From Tyto alba (Eukaryota > Chordata > Aves > Strigiformes > Tytonidae): a stretch of DNA of 64,000 nucleotides. The position numbers were made by a program, and so were the translations under genes. The notes under the pieces were generated by a model that saw only the letters and a program-made list of their open reading frames with translations, was not told the DNA's origin and searched no databases. Where the stretch lies: contig NW_024881324.1 in NCBI RefSeq assembly GCF_018691265.1, positions 9,985,730-10,049,729 of the forward strand. The letters are read 5' to 3'. This document shows, piece after piece, positions 28,433 through 42,983 of this stretch (its first letter is position 1; every line of letters begins with the position of its first letter).

Positions 28433-28490
28433 CACCTTCTTTGCATTTTGGAGAGTTGTTAACACCTTCCTTTTTGCATTTTGGAGAGTT
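28433..28490 (+). repeat. Imperfect 30-bp tandem duplication
   Basis: Two adjacent copies share CACCTTC and then TTTGCATTTTGGAGAGTT. They differ by a short indel and by the last bases of the first unit. This is a local duplication with no coding meaning seen. Confidence 0.75.
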
Positions 28491-28736
28491 TGTATTTGCT
28501 GTGATGACTACTGAACAATAGGTCCCCCCAAGCTGTCCTCTGATAAATTTTGGGTCCATTATCTTAGGGACCAGGGGCCAGTTGTCTGTTTAGCCCAGCT
28601 GGCTTCAACAGAAAACCAGAAAAAAAAGAGGAAAGGCTGGCAACAGAGACACAGAGGAAAAATGGAAGACAGGAGAACATTGTCCTTCACTCACTCTGAG
28701 GATCATATCTGCTTGTGTGCAAACAATATGGAATAC

Positions 28737-28753
28737 TTTTTTTTTTTTTTTTT
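28737..28753 (+). repeat. T17 homopolymer
   Basis: Run of 17 T. No retroelement body could be recognised beside it. Confidence 0.85.
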
Positions 28754-31700
28754 CCCTAGGGGCATTGGGTCTCCCAGTCAGAAGACTGAAAAAAATTACA
28801 ACCTTGCATGCTGGAGAACGTTTTATAGAACCTGTTCTTTAGCCTTTGGTGTGTCCTTCTAATCCTCTTTGCCATCACCCTTTCAGTCTGCATTGTCATC
28901 TTCCACCATGACTGACAAACGTAGTTATTGAAATCACCAGCAGCCTCTTTACTGACCATTGCAAGATCATCCATCTTGATACCTTCATCCATCTCAGGGA
29001 TTTACAGTTCACTTTAAATTATAGTGCAGTAGTTCTGACAGCTGCTAAAAGCTCACTCTGACTAGGGTGTACTTAGCAACAAGAAAGATAACAGTGCCTT
29101 TAGATTTATATGCTTCTGTGGCATTAATCACCATGAGGGAAATCCTCACCTGCCTGGTTGCAAAGTCTTTAGGATTGTAGTGCGGGCTCAGATTTGACCT
29201 GCAGTCCAGAGAGAGTTCTACCCTCAGAAATGGAAATCCATTACCTGTGGTTCAGTTGAAAAGCCTGCATGTCTAGGACAACATTCAGGTGAAAGAGATC
29301 TGTTTTACATTAGGTATGATCCCCTAGATCAGGCTTCACATACCCTTGGAGCTCACTCTGAAAGTTTTGTACAGCTCCTGAGCTAATGCACAGGGCACTG
29401 AGATGTGCTCTGCTGTTCTTTGGAAACCAGAGTACACCACAGGGAGCAGGACAGGGAAGGACAACAGTAGCCAGAACCAGAAACTGTACTCTCCACCTCT
29501 CTGAACACTTCCCTGTGCTCTGTCAAGCCCTGAAGCCAAACTTGCAAAACCTCTGCTATTGATTGAACCTCTTATCAGTGCAGATCACTGTTCAGGGTAA
29601 GGGATGCAATGGTCTTGTAATATACACAGATACCCACAGAGGACTAGACTGAGACTGAACTCTTTGTGAGCTAGACCATAAAACTAACCAACTGACCTCT
29701 GCTAAAGAAATACTTGGAAAAAAAACTGTCGTGCTTTGGAAAAATCTGAAGCTGGCATTCCTCATCAAGAGCTTAAGTAACCTCCTGCATCACGTTTGAC
29801 TTTTTCCCAAATTAAAAAAAGAAAACCAACCAACCAAAAGACCCTCAAGAGGAAAGTAATTGAACACTTGGCATTTAAAAGGAGTGAGTAGCCTTTTGGT
29901 TTTCTAACAGTCAGATACATGTAGGCATCAGGCTGGGGTTTTTTTCCTACCCTGAACTCTCTATTGAGAACATAACTGTTACTGTAATGACTCAGAGCCC
30001 TGAAAAAAAAAGTCTGCTGCTGACAAACACTAATATTAACCTGAAAGAAAGTGGGAGAGAGAATGTAATGTGTGACTGAAGAAGTGTAGGCAAGGTGATT
30101 ATTACAGAGAGTTGTTTCCTGAGGGATACATTCAGAATAAAGGAAGAATATAAAAGTTTAAGCCCCTAAGCTATGAAGAATAGGGTTTTTTGAAATTATA
30201 ATTATCAGGCTTCTGCTTAGATATATTAAAGAGAGGATTGCTAGCAAAATTAGGACACAAATATGTTCTCTATTTCTTATTTATAATGCAAGACAAATAT
30301 TATGATGCACACAACATACTATGAAACACAAAAATATTCAGATGAGGGTTATAGATGCTTTACAGTGATAGAGACTAATGTTGGTGCTTTCAGAAGAGTC
30401 TACAAATTTCGTACAACTTCATCTTGGGGTCCTCAGGCTGAAACCACTTAGGATCTTTAAGAGAGTTGTCCAGAAGAACAGGCACCCCCAGTGCAGAGAT
30501 TTTGCTGTAAAAAATATCAATGTCCAGAAACACTGAAGAGAGCATAAAGGTAGCCCTGGTGCTTTAAACCAGCGAAAGGTTTGGTTTGGGCTTTCATACC
30601 ATCAGGATCACATTCTTATTATTTAGCTCCAAAGCAAGAACTGCATGGTTTCCCCAGTGCTGAATAGATGAACTTGAAAAGAGGCAGCTCCAGCATCCCA
30701 TGTCATGAACAAGAAGTTTTAGAAGTTGCTAGTTGAGACAATCTTAAAAGTGCTGTCATGGAGAACAAAGGTTAGCTATCCTCCATAGAAAAAGTCTATT
30801 CTAAGATGATATATGGCAGTTTGATACGCCTTCATTTGAGGGAGGAGAGGTTGAAGTCATAATTATATGATAAACATATTAGAGAAGAGAGATTTGGGGA
30901 AAGCACGTATGTTAAAGCCTAATCGCTTCAGGCAGAAATTCTGCATTAATAGACCTTCGCCATCTTCCTCAATTACGTGACCAGATTATTTTTTTTTCTG
31001 TAACAAACTATGCAGGAATAGAAGAGGAACTTTCCCTAATTCATTCCCATGTGTGACTTGATGGAAATAGAGAGATGCAGAGCTATCTGTGGCAGGGGAA
31101 GTGGATGAAACTAGTAAAATAGATCTTTTGATTAAGCCTTCCTCCATTGCCCCACCAGCACGCAGCAGTCATGGAAGCATCCCTTTTGGCTTCCTACTCA
31201 CTTTTCAAGGAGTTCTGGCAGAGGAACTTCAAAAGGATTCGGAGGGGCAGCTGGAAACAATGACAGACAACAAAATCATCCATCCTCTATGCCTTCCTGG
31301 GACTTGAGCTGTCCCCCATGCGAAGGACAGTGCGACTGACCAAAGATCTAATAGGGAGTGCCCTCAGTTTGCACTAACACAGGTGCCAGTTATCTCAGTC
31401 TTAACCTACACTGAAAGAAAGGAAAAACTGGCTCAGGGAAGCTGGAAACAAATGTATGCTTACCGTCTCCTGATGGCCTTTGAAAAATTGCACTGATAGT
31501 GGATCATTCCTAAGTCTGGTTTCAGTTGGTTGCTGGTTTAAATGGGATAAACAATTCTGAAGTAACTGAGCAGCTGGACATAAATAGACTAACATGATTA
31601 CATTTGATAAAAATCTAGGAATTGCAATCTGGTTAGAACAAAATCAAATAACTTCTTTCCAACTGAATTTTTGTAAGGCAAAGACATAACTATGGAGTAT

Positions 31701-34700
31701 TAATGAAGTTACAAGGTGTAATCCTCAAATAACATGATGAGATTGAATATTCGTAGGGCATCATGCATACATAGATAAATAATGTATATGAATGCCAGTG
31801 TCTGAATAATTTACATAAAAATCAATGTCCTTTCCTGTTTCTACACTGTGTTATCCTCCAAAAACTGCATTAACTTCTCATACAGTTTTCCAAAGTGTTT
31901 GGTCTATGGCTTTTATGTTTAACTTCCCTAGGAAGACAGATCAGCAACGAGACCTCCAGAAAAAACATCATCCACCTGTCTTATGTTTCCTACCCTGTGT
32001 TGCTCTGGAACTACTGAGGAACCACATCTTTTGCAGTGGGAACATTTTTAGGACTTGTAATGAAACCATTGAAGGTAATTGACAAAATCATCCAGATACC
32101 TAGCATTTTCCTGAACACATATAACTGTACCTCACTACTGGAATTATTCCAAAGTTCACATGTACCTTTAACTTAGTTTGGACACAGGTTTTTTATGTGC
32201 ACAACCTGGATATTTTTGTGCATTTCAAGTATGTAAGCATACGCAACTACCTATTGCCACCCTTTCCGTACTCTATTGGAGGATTTAATCCTGCATAATT
32301 CAGGTCTATGCAATGTCAAAAATGATGAGCAAGGTAACAAGCCAGAACAACCTAATTCTTTCCTAATGATAGTGAGGCTGTAGAGCTGTCAAGTTACTTC
32401 TGTCTGGTAGCAAAAGTATGGCCTAAAAGAGGCATATGTATTGCAGCTACGTGTTCCTCTAGCATGATGGGGGCTACAGTAGTTCTCCTGTCTCCTCAGA
32501 CGTGCCTGCCCACATCCTCCTCCTTTTTCACCATACACTGCAGGCTCAGGAGAGTACTTCGAACTCTTCATGGTCGTGATTTCAAAGAATTTCTGCTTGA
32601 CTCTCAGAAAAACTGCTTTGCTCTTTCAGTAGGAATTTATAGGACACACACCAAGTTTGCATACCCCCATGGAACAGCTAATGCAAATCCTCTCCCCCAG
32701 TTTATTCACCTTGACAGAAGGTCAGGTTTTTTAACAGAACACCAGACTGGAAACAGTTTCTAAAGAACATCAGCCGAGGACGGGTCCAGTGTTTTTATGA
32801 GAGTTGTACTTATTTTCAATCAATCTCATTGAGAAGAAAAATAATGCATTTATTTTGTTGCCCAGGTTTCACTAATTATTAGAGACACTTCAGTCACATT
32901 AGTGAGTTGTATCCCCATGAACAGACAGAACAGCATTGTATAGGCAGGCTGCAAATAATTGCCCTGACAAATGACATTTCACAGTCTATGGGTGGTCTTC
33001 TCAAAATAACATTCAGTGTTTACTCAGTGCCCCCCCAGGCTGATAAGTAATTTTAATAAGACATTGTCTTGGGGAAAGCAAAGAAAAAAGGCACTTTTGG
33101 CACAGCCTGGAAGTTAGATTTTTTTTTAAAAGACAAATAATTTCACAGATGCTTGTTTAAAAACTTACTTAAAATCAATGGAAAGTCCAGTGAATTTATA
33201 TTAGACTCAGTAAGTACAGTGCATCAGTTTCATTCCTTACAGGGCAGATCCTTCTCTTATGGCCTACCTTCAAAATCACTGAAAGTTATAGCATTAAGCC
33301 TCCTGATTAACTCTCATTTGCATATTGTGTAGTAGTAATTTCTGAACCATTTACATTTTTTAGTGAGCACAACCAGCAAGTGTCCCTTGTGTGGTACACA
33401 TACCATCCACACAAAATTTCCAGGGACCTGGATGCCAGCAAACTGTGCAGCTGGCATCCTACTCCTGGTCATGCTTGGCATGAATGAATTTTAACATCAG
33501 ATGGCTGCAGGCTTAGATCACATGCCGAGATACACAACTCACACCTCTTAGCTTTTTGACGTGATTGCATGGGAGCTCCTAGTGTAACTATAAATCCAGG
33601 GCTTGCTTTCTGTTGATTTCCAGTATTCAAGCCAAGTGAATGTTAAGGCGAGCAAATAGAAAAGCCCGGTCTGACAACCAGGTCTCACCAGTTCTGTTGT
33701 AATTGGCGTGTGCACGCCAGTATTTGCAGGACACAGTTTTCCTTGGGTTACTACTGCAGCAGATTTACAGATGCTTTCAGGAGGAGGGGTTGCAGTGATA
33801 GCTCCCATGTTGCACAACAGAACGAAACGTGAAGCTCAGAGCAGCTGTGGAATTACAGCCCTGAAGCTACAAAGATGGGTGTTTTCTAGAGGTCAGTGGC
33901 TCGACAGAAAGGTGAAGATGGTGCCTGGTCTGTTAATGTAGCCCCGCTGCATTTTTTTGAGAAATATGACTTTAATATTTCCCCCTCCCCTATGAAAGAC
34001 TCCCAGGGTAATAATAACAATAAAAACCCTCCCCCCAATGTTTTCTTTTTAAACACATCAAGCATCAGAAAAGCTGTCATTTCGGACCAACTTCTGCCCA
34101 TCCCTATGGCAACTAATGGAAGCATTTAATACTATATATACAAAATGTAATTTGCTCCCCCGCCATCTCTAGTTATACCCTTCTTTTTATGCTAAAATTG
34201 CTCCATGACGCCTACAATGTTTGGAAAACGATTCTGAAGTGACATGCATCAGAGGTTCAACGTCACTGAAAAAAGCTCAAATGACCAATTAAAAAATACT
34301 GATTTTGAAAAAGCAGTTGAGGAAATTAACAAAGGCCAAAAATATCTTGTCTGAACGGTCATATTTGTAGTCTTGGGGTGCCCAGTATTAAAACTAACAA
34401 TGTATTTGGAAAAGAAGAGGGGAGAGGAGAAATCAGACACTGATGATCAAACCATCAGAAGTGACTGTATTTAATATCTTTGCAGACTACAATCAGCTGT
34501 CTCTGTCATAGGAAGAACTTTAAAAGCTATGAAGCACTCTCTGGAAACCTTCCTCTGCCTGGCCCCTTACAGCTTTAGAAGTTAAAGTCAGCTTGAACTT
34601 GGGGTTTAAAATATTAAAATAAAAATAATGAAAAGATAAAAAAGTCATATGGATTTTTTTTAATCTCCTTTTCAGAAGGGAGAGACATATTCATTCCTTA

Positions 34701-35764
34701 GAGCTCTGTGTTATAAAGCTTCTGTAACAGAGAACACACAGTTATTATTTGGCTGTCCAGATCATCTTGCTGTTCATTATTCCTTACATCTTTTATCTAT
34801 ACCTGTTTCAGAGCTGAGTACCGTACAGTAAAAAGCATTAAATACAAGCATATTAGGAAATTCAACTTCTTTCTGTGATGTGGTCAAACATGCACAAAAA
34901 GCATCTCAGTTTCAAGTAGGCCAGATTTAAAGAAATAGATATTTTTATAGTATGTAAACATATAAATCTCCATATATGGTTTTTACATATATAGAGAGAT
35001 ATATAAAAACAAGACAAGCAAGAAGAGAGCTACTGTGTGATAATACACCACCTTTGTCATTGTTACAACATTAACAGAAACTCCCAGATTATCAGAATGT
35101 CTTCCAGGTATCTCAAGTAGGGATTTCAAGTGTGAAATGGGTCCACTTCATTAAACTCAAGAGACAGAGCAGCTCTGCCATTGCCTGAATTATATTATTT
35201 ATTAGAGTATGGTACTCTGCAAACAAGAGGTCTTGGAACAAGAAGAGCAAGGACAGGTATCCCCTACAAACTAGACTGAGTAGTAGCTTTATAGTAGGCT
35301 TAGAGAAAACTTGAAAAGTTATGCAGAATTTTGTGCCTCTTAGAGATGCCCAGCACAGGCAAGACAGAGAGAAGTACCAGCTAACTTAAGAGAATATTTT
35401 TTACAGTATTTCTTTTGGGGGTTACAAAGGAAACAGCTTCTGCAGCAGAGCTAAGTTGGCACAGCACAATTACAATGGTGAACTGAAGCCAGCTGCTTCC
35501 TCCAAATCATCTTTCTTGCACCACCTTCCTCGTGCTAGTCCTCTAGCAGGCACAGCCCACTGGCAAATACCTCTAGCCTCCTAACATGGTTCAATGAGAT
35601 GAAGGTCTAACCAGGTACCTTTCCAGCAAAGGATCTGTGTAGAAAAATAAGAGGAGTTGATGGTGCCTTTGCAAGGTCTGTCCCTGAAATACTGTTGGTC
35701 TGGAACTACAAGTGGTGGGTAGATGGAAATAGCAATGGGCCGAAAAGGAGTAGGACAGAGTCTA

Positions 35765-35822
35765 GAGGAAGGAAGAGAAAATTGCTGTATGAAGAGGAAG
35801 GAAGAGACAATTGTAGTATGAA
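35765..35822 (+). repeat. Two-copy 29-bp tandem repeat
   Basis: Units 35765-35793 and 35794-35822 are both 29 nt, begin GAGGAAGGAAGAGA, and differ at three positions. This is a young local duplication. Confidence 0.85.
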
Positions 35823-37034
35823 GTGAATGTTACAGCATGCTATGGAACAGCTGGCTGTAACCCTGTGTTACAGGGTATTTCACATATTTCTTATTTGGAT
35901 TGTATTTTTGGCTTGTGTAGGTTCAGGAATATAAGCAGCTCAAACCAAACTGTGTAACGCAAGCAGATAAAACTGGTCTCTTGTTTAAATCAGGTCCTAA
36001 ACTGAAAATCACTGACTGTGGCAAGGATTTGGCATTCAAGATGTTTTAGTATTAGGATAAAAAGGGCTTCTGCCAGCAAGCCATGCAAGAAACAGACTTT
36101 GTCACAGAGTTCCATGAATAACTTCCCACAAAATCATCCAACAAAAAATTTCTCATCAGGGCTGGACCAGGGGGACAACTGGAGGTTGAACTGGGTCACC
36201 ACCCCTCGTCCTGATCCAGGTTCTCACACATGAGGAGGTACTTCAGCTGGGAAGCTATTCTCCCAGGGCTCTGTATGTAGCCAACAAAACACTCGGACCC
36301 CAGAGGTAACTTCAGAATAATCCTGCCTGACTTCCCTGACTGCTCTTACGAAGAGCCCACAGAAACGAGCTCTCAGTAAGAATCTTTTTCCTCCTTCAAG
36401 CCCAAAGGGGCTCTTTGTTCCTGTGATGGCTCAACATCCACGACTCACAGGCAGGCTTCAGTGGATCTCATAACAAATGAGAATGAGTTGTCTGGCTGTA
36501 GAAATAAGGCAGAATGCGCTGTACTTAGTTTAGGTTGAAAATGGGATATGGTGTATGACTGAATTAAAGTGTCCCTAGCCAAGGGGACTAGTTGGACAGT
36601 ATCTATAGCAGTGCTCTATTGTATACGACAGGCTCGTTTAGCCAAATGCTGGCACTGCTGAAATCAGTCTGTGTTTTACACCCGTCTTCTGCAAGCCCAC
36701 TGCTTGACCCCATGTGAATAGTGCACATTGGGAGACATTAACATTTTTTAATTATGTGAACTTTCACTACTAGGCTGTAATTTTCCCCTCAATGCCTGGA
36801 GCCTATGAGAAAATGCAATTTGTTGGAAACAATTTTAAAAGCCTGAGGAGGTAAGGACTGGAACACACAAATAGTATGAGTTTAAGAGGAGAGAGATGTA
36901 GCATGCTCTCCAGGAAAAGGATTACTGGAGAAGGAAAAGGTCTTTGAAAGCAATACTTAATGCAGAGCTGCAGTCTAAATGACAAACAGCATAGTGAGAT
37001 AGATCAATAAAAGGACAGCAAACAACAACAAAAG

Positions 37035-37290
37035 CACAGGTTCACAGAAATACAAGACAGAAGGAGACCTGGAGAAATTATCTAATCCCTGTGCACCGAG
37101 GCAAAATTAACCTCACCAAGCTCATTCTTCACTGACATTTCTCTAACATACACTTTAAAACCTCCCTTGAAAGGCAGCACAACCTCCCTGGTAGGCCTTT
37201 CTAGTGTTACAATACCCTTAGGGTTATAATTTCTGTTCTTAAAATCTCCCGATTTCTCTGCTGGAAATTGAATTTTTTTTTTCCCTTTTC
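37035..37290 (-). mobile_element. Ancient CR1/L3-like LINE 3' tail
   Basis: The plus strand follows the antisense layout of CR1 3' regions: a cacagaa-type start, then 'ggagacctggagaaattatctaatcc', then text equivalent to the 'cttccctggcaggcctttctagtgtt' segment, then 'ttaaaatctccc'. Similarity is diffuse, so subfamily and exact ends are uncertain. It contains no intact open frame. Confidence 0.5.
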
Positions 37291-40200
37291 CTCTGGTGCA
37301 CATAGTGAATAATTGAGTAAGATGGTGTAAATAGAATGTCTCACATAGAAATAATGTATTCAGTTACTTTGCTGATGGAGGAATTACAGACCTCTGTAGG
37401 TGACTAGAAAGCAGCCATGATATTCTGAAATGTGAGAACCTTTGAAGAACAGAGTTGACCATTTTCTTCTTAATGAAAAATGCAAGATGCTCAAAATAAA
37501 ATATTTGTCCAACCCTTCAAGCATTCTGATCTTCAAGCCCTGTCTGTCTTCAGGAAAGGTTTTTTACTAAGTTTTGTCACCTCAGAAAAGGATGTTGTTT
37601 AGTTAATTCATTTAGTAATCCACTGGACTTCCCAATTGTCTGGAGAATTGTGACAGAGGCAGATGTTGTCATTACTGTTTTTTTTTTTTTTTTTAAAAAA
37701 AAAAAGCCTATTTGTCATTACTATTCCAATAAGATGTTCTTTCATTTTCACATCCACAACTTCTTTACTCTTACAACTCATACGTATTTCTGTAATAAAT
37801 AAATTTGTGTCATCTAGCCCTGGACTTCTTGCCATCTTCTCTCTCTGAGGACTTCTATCACCACTATTTAGATTTGTTCCTTTAAGTCACATTCACCAAA
37901 TGAAGTTGGACCAGGGCAATGGTGAGTCCAAGGTTGAGCTGCTGATTCCAAAGGAATAAGATAGAAGGGCTCCAAGATGACTGGCAATCACAGTGGAAAG
38001 ACCCTCCCCCCTAAAAAAAGGGGAATTTATTCAAGAGTAACCATAGGGATGTATATTCAGATTGGGTTGGCTGATAAATACTCTGAGTAGGATAAAAGCT
38101 AAAACTTGGCAAGTGAAAAACAGACTGGCTTGTGCTCCTGCCTTGCAAGGCAACAGCTAATGCTGCTCCCGAGAGCGGCAGCCACGAGCCCCGTGGCTGC
38201 CGGGTCTCTTCCGCCCCAGAAGCTGGGCTGGTGTCTCTGCTGCAATGGAGGGAGGCAGAGGGGCTGGGGCAGCAACTGCTGCTTCTGGGAGGCACTGAGA
38301 CTCCCCGGCAATAGCTGCTTGGCAAAGCAAACGACCGCAACAGAGCTCTGGCAAAGGGCTCTGTAGCCACTGCTGTTATATGGGCTCCCTTCCTTCCCGG
38401 CGGTCTGCTTCGCTATGGAGCTCTGACTTGCCTAAACCTAGAGCCAGCTGTGAGAAGGAGCCCAGTCCTGACCTGGGTAGAAAAGATCATATATTCAAGA
38501 TACAATTAACTGAATAGATTCATTCTGCTGTGATTAGGACAGCTCCATTCAGATGCATTTTGTTCCTCAATTCATTGCAGATCTGGATTTTGCTGAGAGA
38601 TTTATCTAAGCACTGTGTATGTCTGCTTTAAACAATCTTGAGGAAATAAATCATTTACAATGTGTGCTATTCCACTACTATTATTCTTCTTCATAATTTG
38701 CCTTTCTGAGTTCCTAATGCCCGTAACCATAGCTCAAAAGTCCCACTGTGGCAGGCAATGAAGAAATAATCCGTGCCTGAAAGAATTTACCATCTAAATA
38801 TTTTCTTACTGAAGTCAGTAGCAAAAGCTGCTGGGAGAAGGGCCTACTTGCTCAGTGAAAGAAAACAGGACAACAAAGAGAGCGTGAGGAAAGGACAGAG
38901 TGTTACCATTAGTGGAACACCAGGGCAGGCCTACTGCATCTTGCCATTGCTTTAACTCATGAGCACAATACACAAGTACTCCCTACATTTCAGTAAGGTA
39001 CAACCATGCCGTATCTCTTCCTTAGGTGACTATGTGCCATTTTCCCCCCCTTCCCAAGACCTCCTTTATTGCTGCTGCTCTTCTGAGATTTTTTTTTTTT
39101 TTTTTACTTCTCATCCTTTCTGCAAATTTTCAGTTTCTGTTGCTCCTCCATGCACAAAGACCCAACCAGATGAGATCCAGGATACTTAACTTCTGATAGT
39201 AAGAAGGGGCAAAAAAATACAAGCAACTAAAGGCAAACAGCATGAACAGCAGAACGTGCTGTTTCCTCCAGGATATGACCATTCAGGCTCCAGAACACAA
39301 ACTGGCACCCTAATTACAGGCAGGACAGTGTCTTTCAAGTCTTGATCTTTGCCACACATCAACCTCTGCTTTAGAGCAGGGATTGCCAAGCTATAACATG
39401 GATGCCAGACAGGGTATATAAAAAGAAGCTACAAAGGGAACAATGGCCCTGGGAGGCAGCCATCAGCAGCTTCTGGCTCCCAAACCAGTTGCCATTGATG
39501 TCCTACACAGCATTTAGGTCTCATGGGTTTCCACTAACACATATGCAATCTAACTTGGAAAGGAAAAATAGAAGCCAGACCATCCACTGTCTGATCTATG
39601 TCTTCAAGTCAGTAAATAAAGCTAGGAAGTATTGGGAGAGATTCTGAAATACAGATTCAGGTAAGTAATTAGACAGGTACAGCCCCTAGGAACTAGAGAA
39701 GGTGGAGGGACCATCCGTGAAATAGAAAAAGCAGAACTGCTCCTATCTGAAATATTTGTAGCATAAAGCTTCTGTAGGGAGTACGTACATACACAGAGAT
39801 GCACATACATAGTGAAAAGTATGTAAAACAAATTTAGGCAATAGTTTAAAACTGTTTCTTCTTTCTGTACAGATTGTTCATCTTCAGTGGATGTAAGCCC
39901 CCTATGAAATGGTGAAATAGCTGCCCTGACACACATGGACTTGCTAAAGCTGCAGAAATGTACTTTTTACTCAGATAGCTTAGGGAAAAAGGACTCTTTT
40001 TCTCTAGTCATTCTCTGGCAAAGTGCAGCATATCTAATTTTGTTAAATTCCAAAACACACTGTGCACCAAAGTACTTGTAGGTGTAAAGTAGAATGTCAA
40101 GGATGAGTCAAAGATTAATACCTAAATTACAGAGTGTGAAATGGGAATTGCAGTCTTAAATATCACGTTAAGAACTAGGAAGTATTTACCTAGTCTAAAG

Positions 40201-42983
40201 CACTACTTGCATTGTAATAGGCAAAGTGCTTATTCCCTTTAGTTAAAGGGGATTCTTTAATAGCCCCAGGCTTGAGCAGGACTGCATAGGATGGAGTGGC
40301 CATTCGATGATAGACTTTTACAAACTTCAGCAGAACTCTTATTCAGTACAGCACTCAAGTATAAGGCTGTGCTTCAGTCATACCTACTTCCACTGTTGTG
40401 CAGAACAAGGATGAATTTAAGACTGTATTTAGGTACTTAGAATAACAGATGCTTGACTAGTTTATTTCCTTCAAACATACTGCTTCTTCCATTATTGCAT
40501 TGTAAGATTGTCAGGCAGGAAGTTTTCCACTTTCACCAGTCTGCCCCTTAAGTTACTTCATTGTCCTGTTTTTCATCCATCCTTACAAAGCTTTCTTTTG
40601 CTTTCTTCAAAAAAGAAAAAATAACTTGGGTACCTCAGCAATAGTCTTAAACCAAAACACCTATATGATTCTGTCACTGCTTCCTGCTTTCTCATTTCCA
40701 CCTCCTGCCTCTTACATTTAATTGTCAACTCTTTGTGGCAGGACCACTTTTTTCCTGTGTGCATACAGTCCTGTAAACATACCTGCATGCTCTGTTAAAA
40801 TAAATTAATAAATAGAGCATAAAAGATTAATCAGCTTGTTAATTTCTCACTGTCCTTAAGCACAACACCTGGTAAAGACCTGAGGATATTTTTTTTTTTT
40901 TTTTAAACCCAGCTGAAGAGATAGTAATGATACCTCATTTGATTAATAGGCTAACACATGGAAGTAATTCTAGCAATGCTCAGAAACAAGTTTCAGCTGC
41001 TTCTCAAAGATTTATCAACTAACTTCTGGTTTAATAATCGGTGCCCAGTGAGTCCAGTGCTGCTCAAACCACATGCTTCAGCAACTGATACTTTGCACTA
41101 CTCATTAGCTGCTGACAAATAAGATACAAAAATAAAACTTTGGGAAGCAGACTTAAATAGACTTGTGAATTGGTTAAAGAGAACCCTGCCAAAAAGTGAT
41201 TTTATTTTTATTATAAAGGAAAGGAGGTTCATCAGTGAAATAGCTCCAGAGACCAGACTTTTTAAAAACTTGCATTTTTATCAGTTAAAAATACTGAAGA
41301 GCTACACACACACTTATTTTTAGTAGAATCTATTAAATATCACTTCTTGACATCAGCCAGCTCAGGCTCACTGTACTCCAAAGTATCCATTTTGTATTTT
41401 AGCATCCTCAACAAGTCTTAAGATGACTTTTGCTCTGTGCTTTACCATTTAGTTCTCTACTTAGCAAAGAATAATTGCTAAAGAAAGTAACCAGAAACAA
41501 CAGAGGTGAGAAATCTACAGGTGAGTTATTGTCCTTGTGCTTCCCAGAAATCCTTGATGAGGTCAGGACTACATTTATGGCAGAAGGCCCAAACTCCCCT
41601 TCAAGCAGCTTTTCATCTGTAGTCTATCTTGTTTTCCTTCTAGCTTTTTCTTATATTACAGAGACTCTGGTATTTATTTTGTTGTTTCTTAAAGCAACTC
41701 GCTTTGTCTACAATGTGGATGGGTGAGAGAAATAGCCCTCTATCTCTAGATACAATTCTACTGCCCCAGTCTCTACTATAAAGACTGGAAAAGTGACTAA
41801 AACTAAATTGGTGCTCAGTGCGTATAAATGAAATAAAGAAAATGAAGCTAGTTGAATGCCTGTAAGGATGCAGGCTACTGCATTTTGAATATACTAAAAT
41901 ACAGAATACTTATGAGAGTCCTGGCAAAGGAAGATACTGCAATTCTGTAAACTTCAGGATATAAAATCTTTCATCATCAGTCCAAATATGTTTTGCTGAG
42001 CACTGGTCTATGATTTTACTAATCAACCTAGCATATCTAACCATCACTGTACTTTGTGATGTGTATGATAGTCCTATAAAGCCTGGTAGAACAAAACATG
42101 GTACTATAGAGCAGAATCACTGTGGTTGAGTAATATAATGGCAGCAGCAGAGATGGCCACTAATTTAATTTTTGGGGTTCTGCTTTAAGCCTATGCCACA
42201 GTTGCCCATGAGCATCACACAAACAAGACAATTCACACTATAATATTCTTAGGAAATAACAAGGTAGCACCTACATAATTATGAAAGCTCAAATTTTTTT
42301 TTTTTTTTTTTTTTTGTGACTGTGCCAACTGCAAGCACATAAATGGTATCAAAGCCCATCAGCATCTTACTGAGGGGGCAGTCCACAGAGAACTAAAGAA
42401 AATGAAGGTATTAAAGGTTTATTCAGGTGTTACACTAAATGGTGATAAGATAGGCTCACTAGTATGAACTATCATATTGAGGATTTTGCAAAATCTCTGT
42501 GGCTAACTTCAATTTTATTATTTTCAAATACAGGAAGGAGATTGAAGCACAAAGTAACTAAGAAAAAGAACATGGGCTAGAATCTAATGTTAGTAATTAT
42601 ATTTCAACATCAGTGTCAAGGGAAGCTTGCATCTCTGAACAAGGTCAGAGTCACTAAGATGCAAATTTAACCTGTGAGAAATTTTTGCATAAAAAGTGAC
42701 AGAAATTACTCCTGCTGCAATTTTCCGAAATGGAAAGGGACACTGTGAAACAATTAGACTGATTAACTTTATGTGAAGTGTGGCTTCTGGTAAGATTTGG
42801 AGAAGACAAAATGTACCTATATCTTAAAAGAATGCCCATAATAAAAAGGACCAGAGAGAAGTCCTTTAGCCCTATTCCTGTGTCTGTAAGTAGGAAACCC
42901 AAGAGATCTCCCAGACTAGTAGAACTGCAAGGGGATTCACATGCCCTTTCAGATACGGGCTCTCATAATTATCTACATGAATC
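37291..42983 (-). other. Presumed intron, no supported gene
   Basis: AT-rich sequence with homopolymer runs: T17 followed by A11 at 37678-37705, T16 at 39090-39105, T16 at 40889-40904 and T22 at 42294-42315. The GC-rich patch at about 38.13-38.40 kb is listed separately. No exon or RNA gene was recognised. Confidence 0.5.
38130..38400. promoter_or_regulatory. Small GC-rich patch with a strong hairpin
   Basis: Isolated G+C- and CpG-richer patch in AT-rich intron. It holds an 11-bp perfect stem, CGGCAGCCACG (38176-38186) with CGTGGCTGCCG (38192-38202), closed by a 5-nt loop. Four further outer pairs (GAGA/TCTC) follow across a small internal mismatch. It could be an enhancer, an alternative first exon or a structured RNA element; nothing decides between these. 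Confidence 0.3.

Larger units (their letters stand above)
12966..37030 (-). other. Long presumed intron, no supported gene
   Basis: About 24 kb of mostly AT-rich sequence without a recognised exon. The upstream PHACTR1 exon encoding the DVESA-type N-terminus was looked for on the minus strand and not found. It contains simple repeats near 28.0 and 28.74 kb, short tandem duplications at 28433 and 35765, and a GC-richer unassigned block at 19.05-20.15 kb. If the upstream exon lies beyond the window this is all intron; part could instead be flank of an alternative first exon. Confidence 0.5.
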
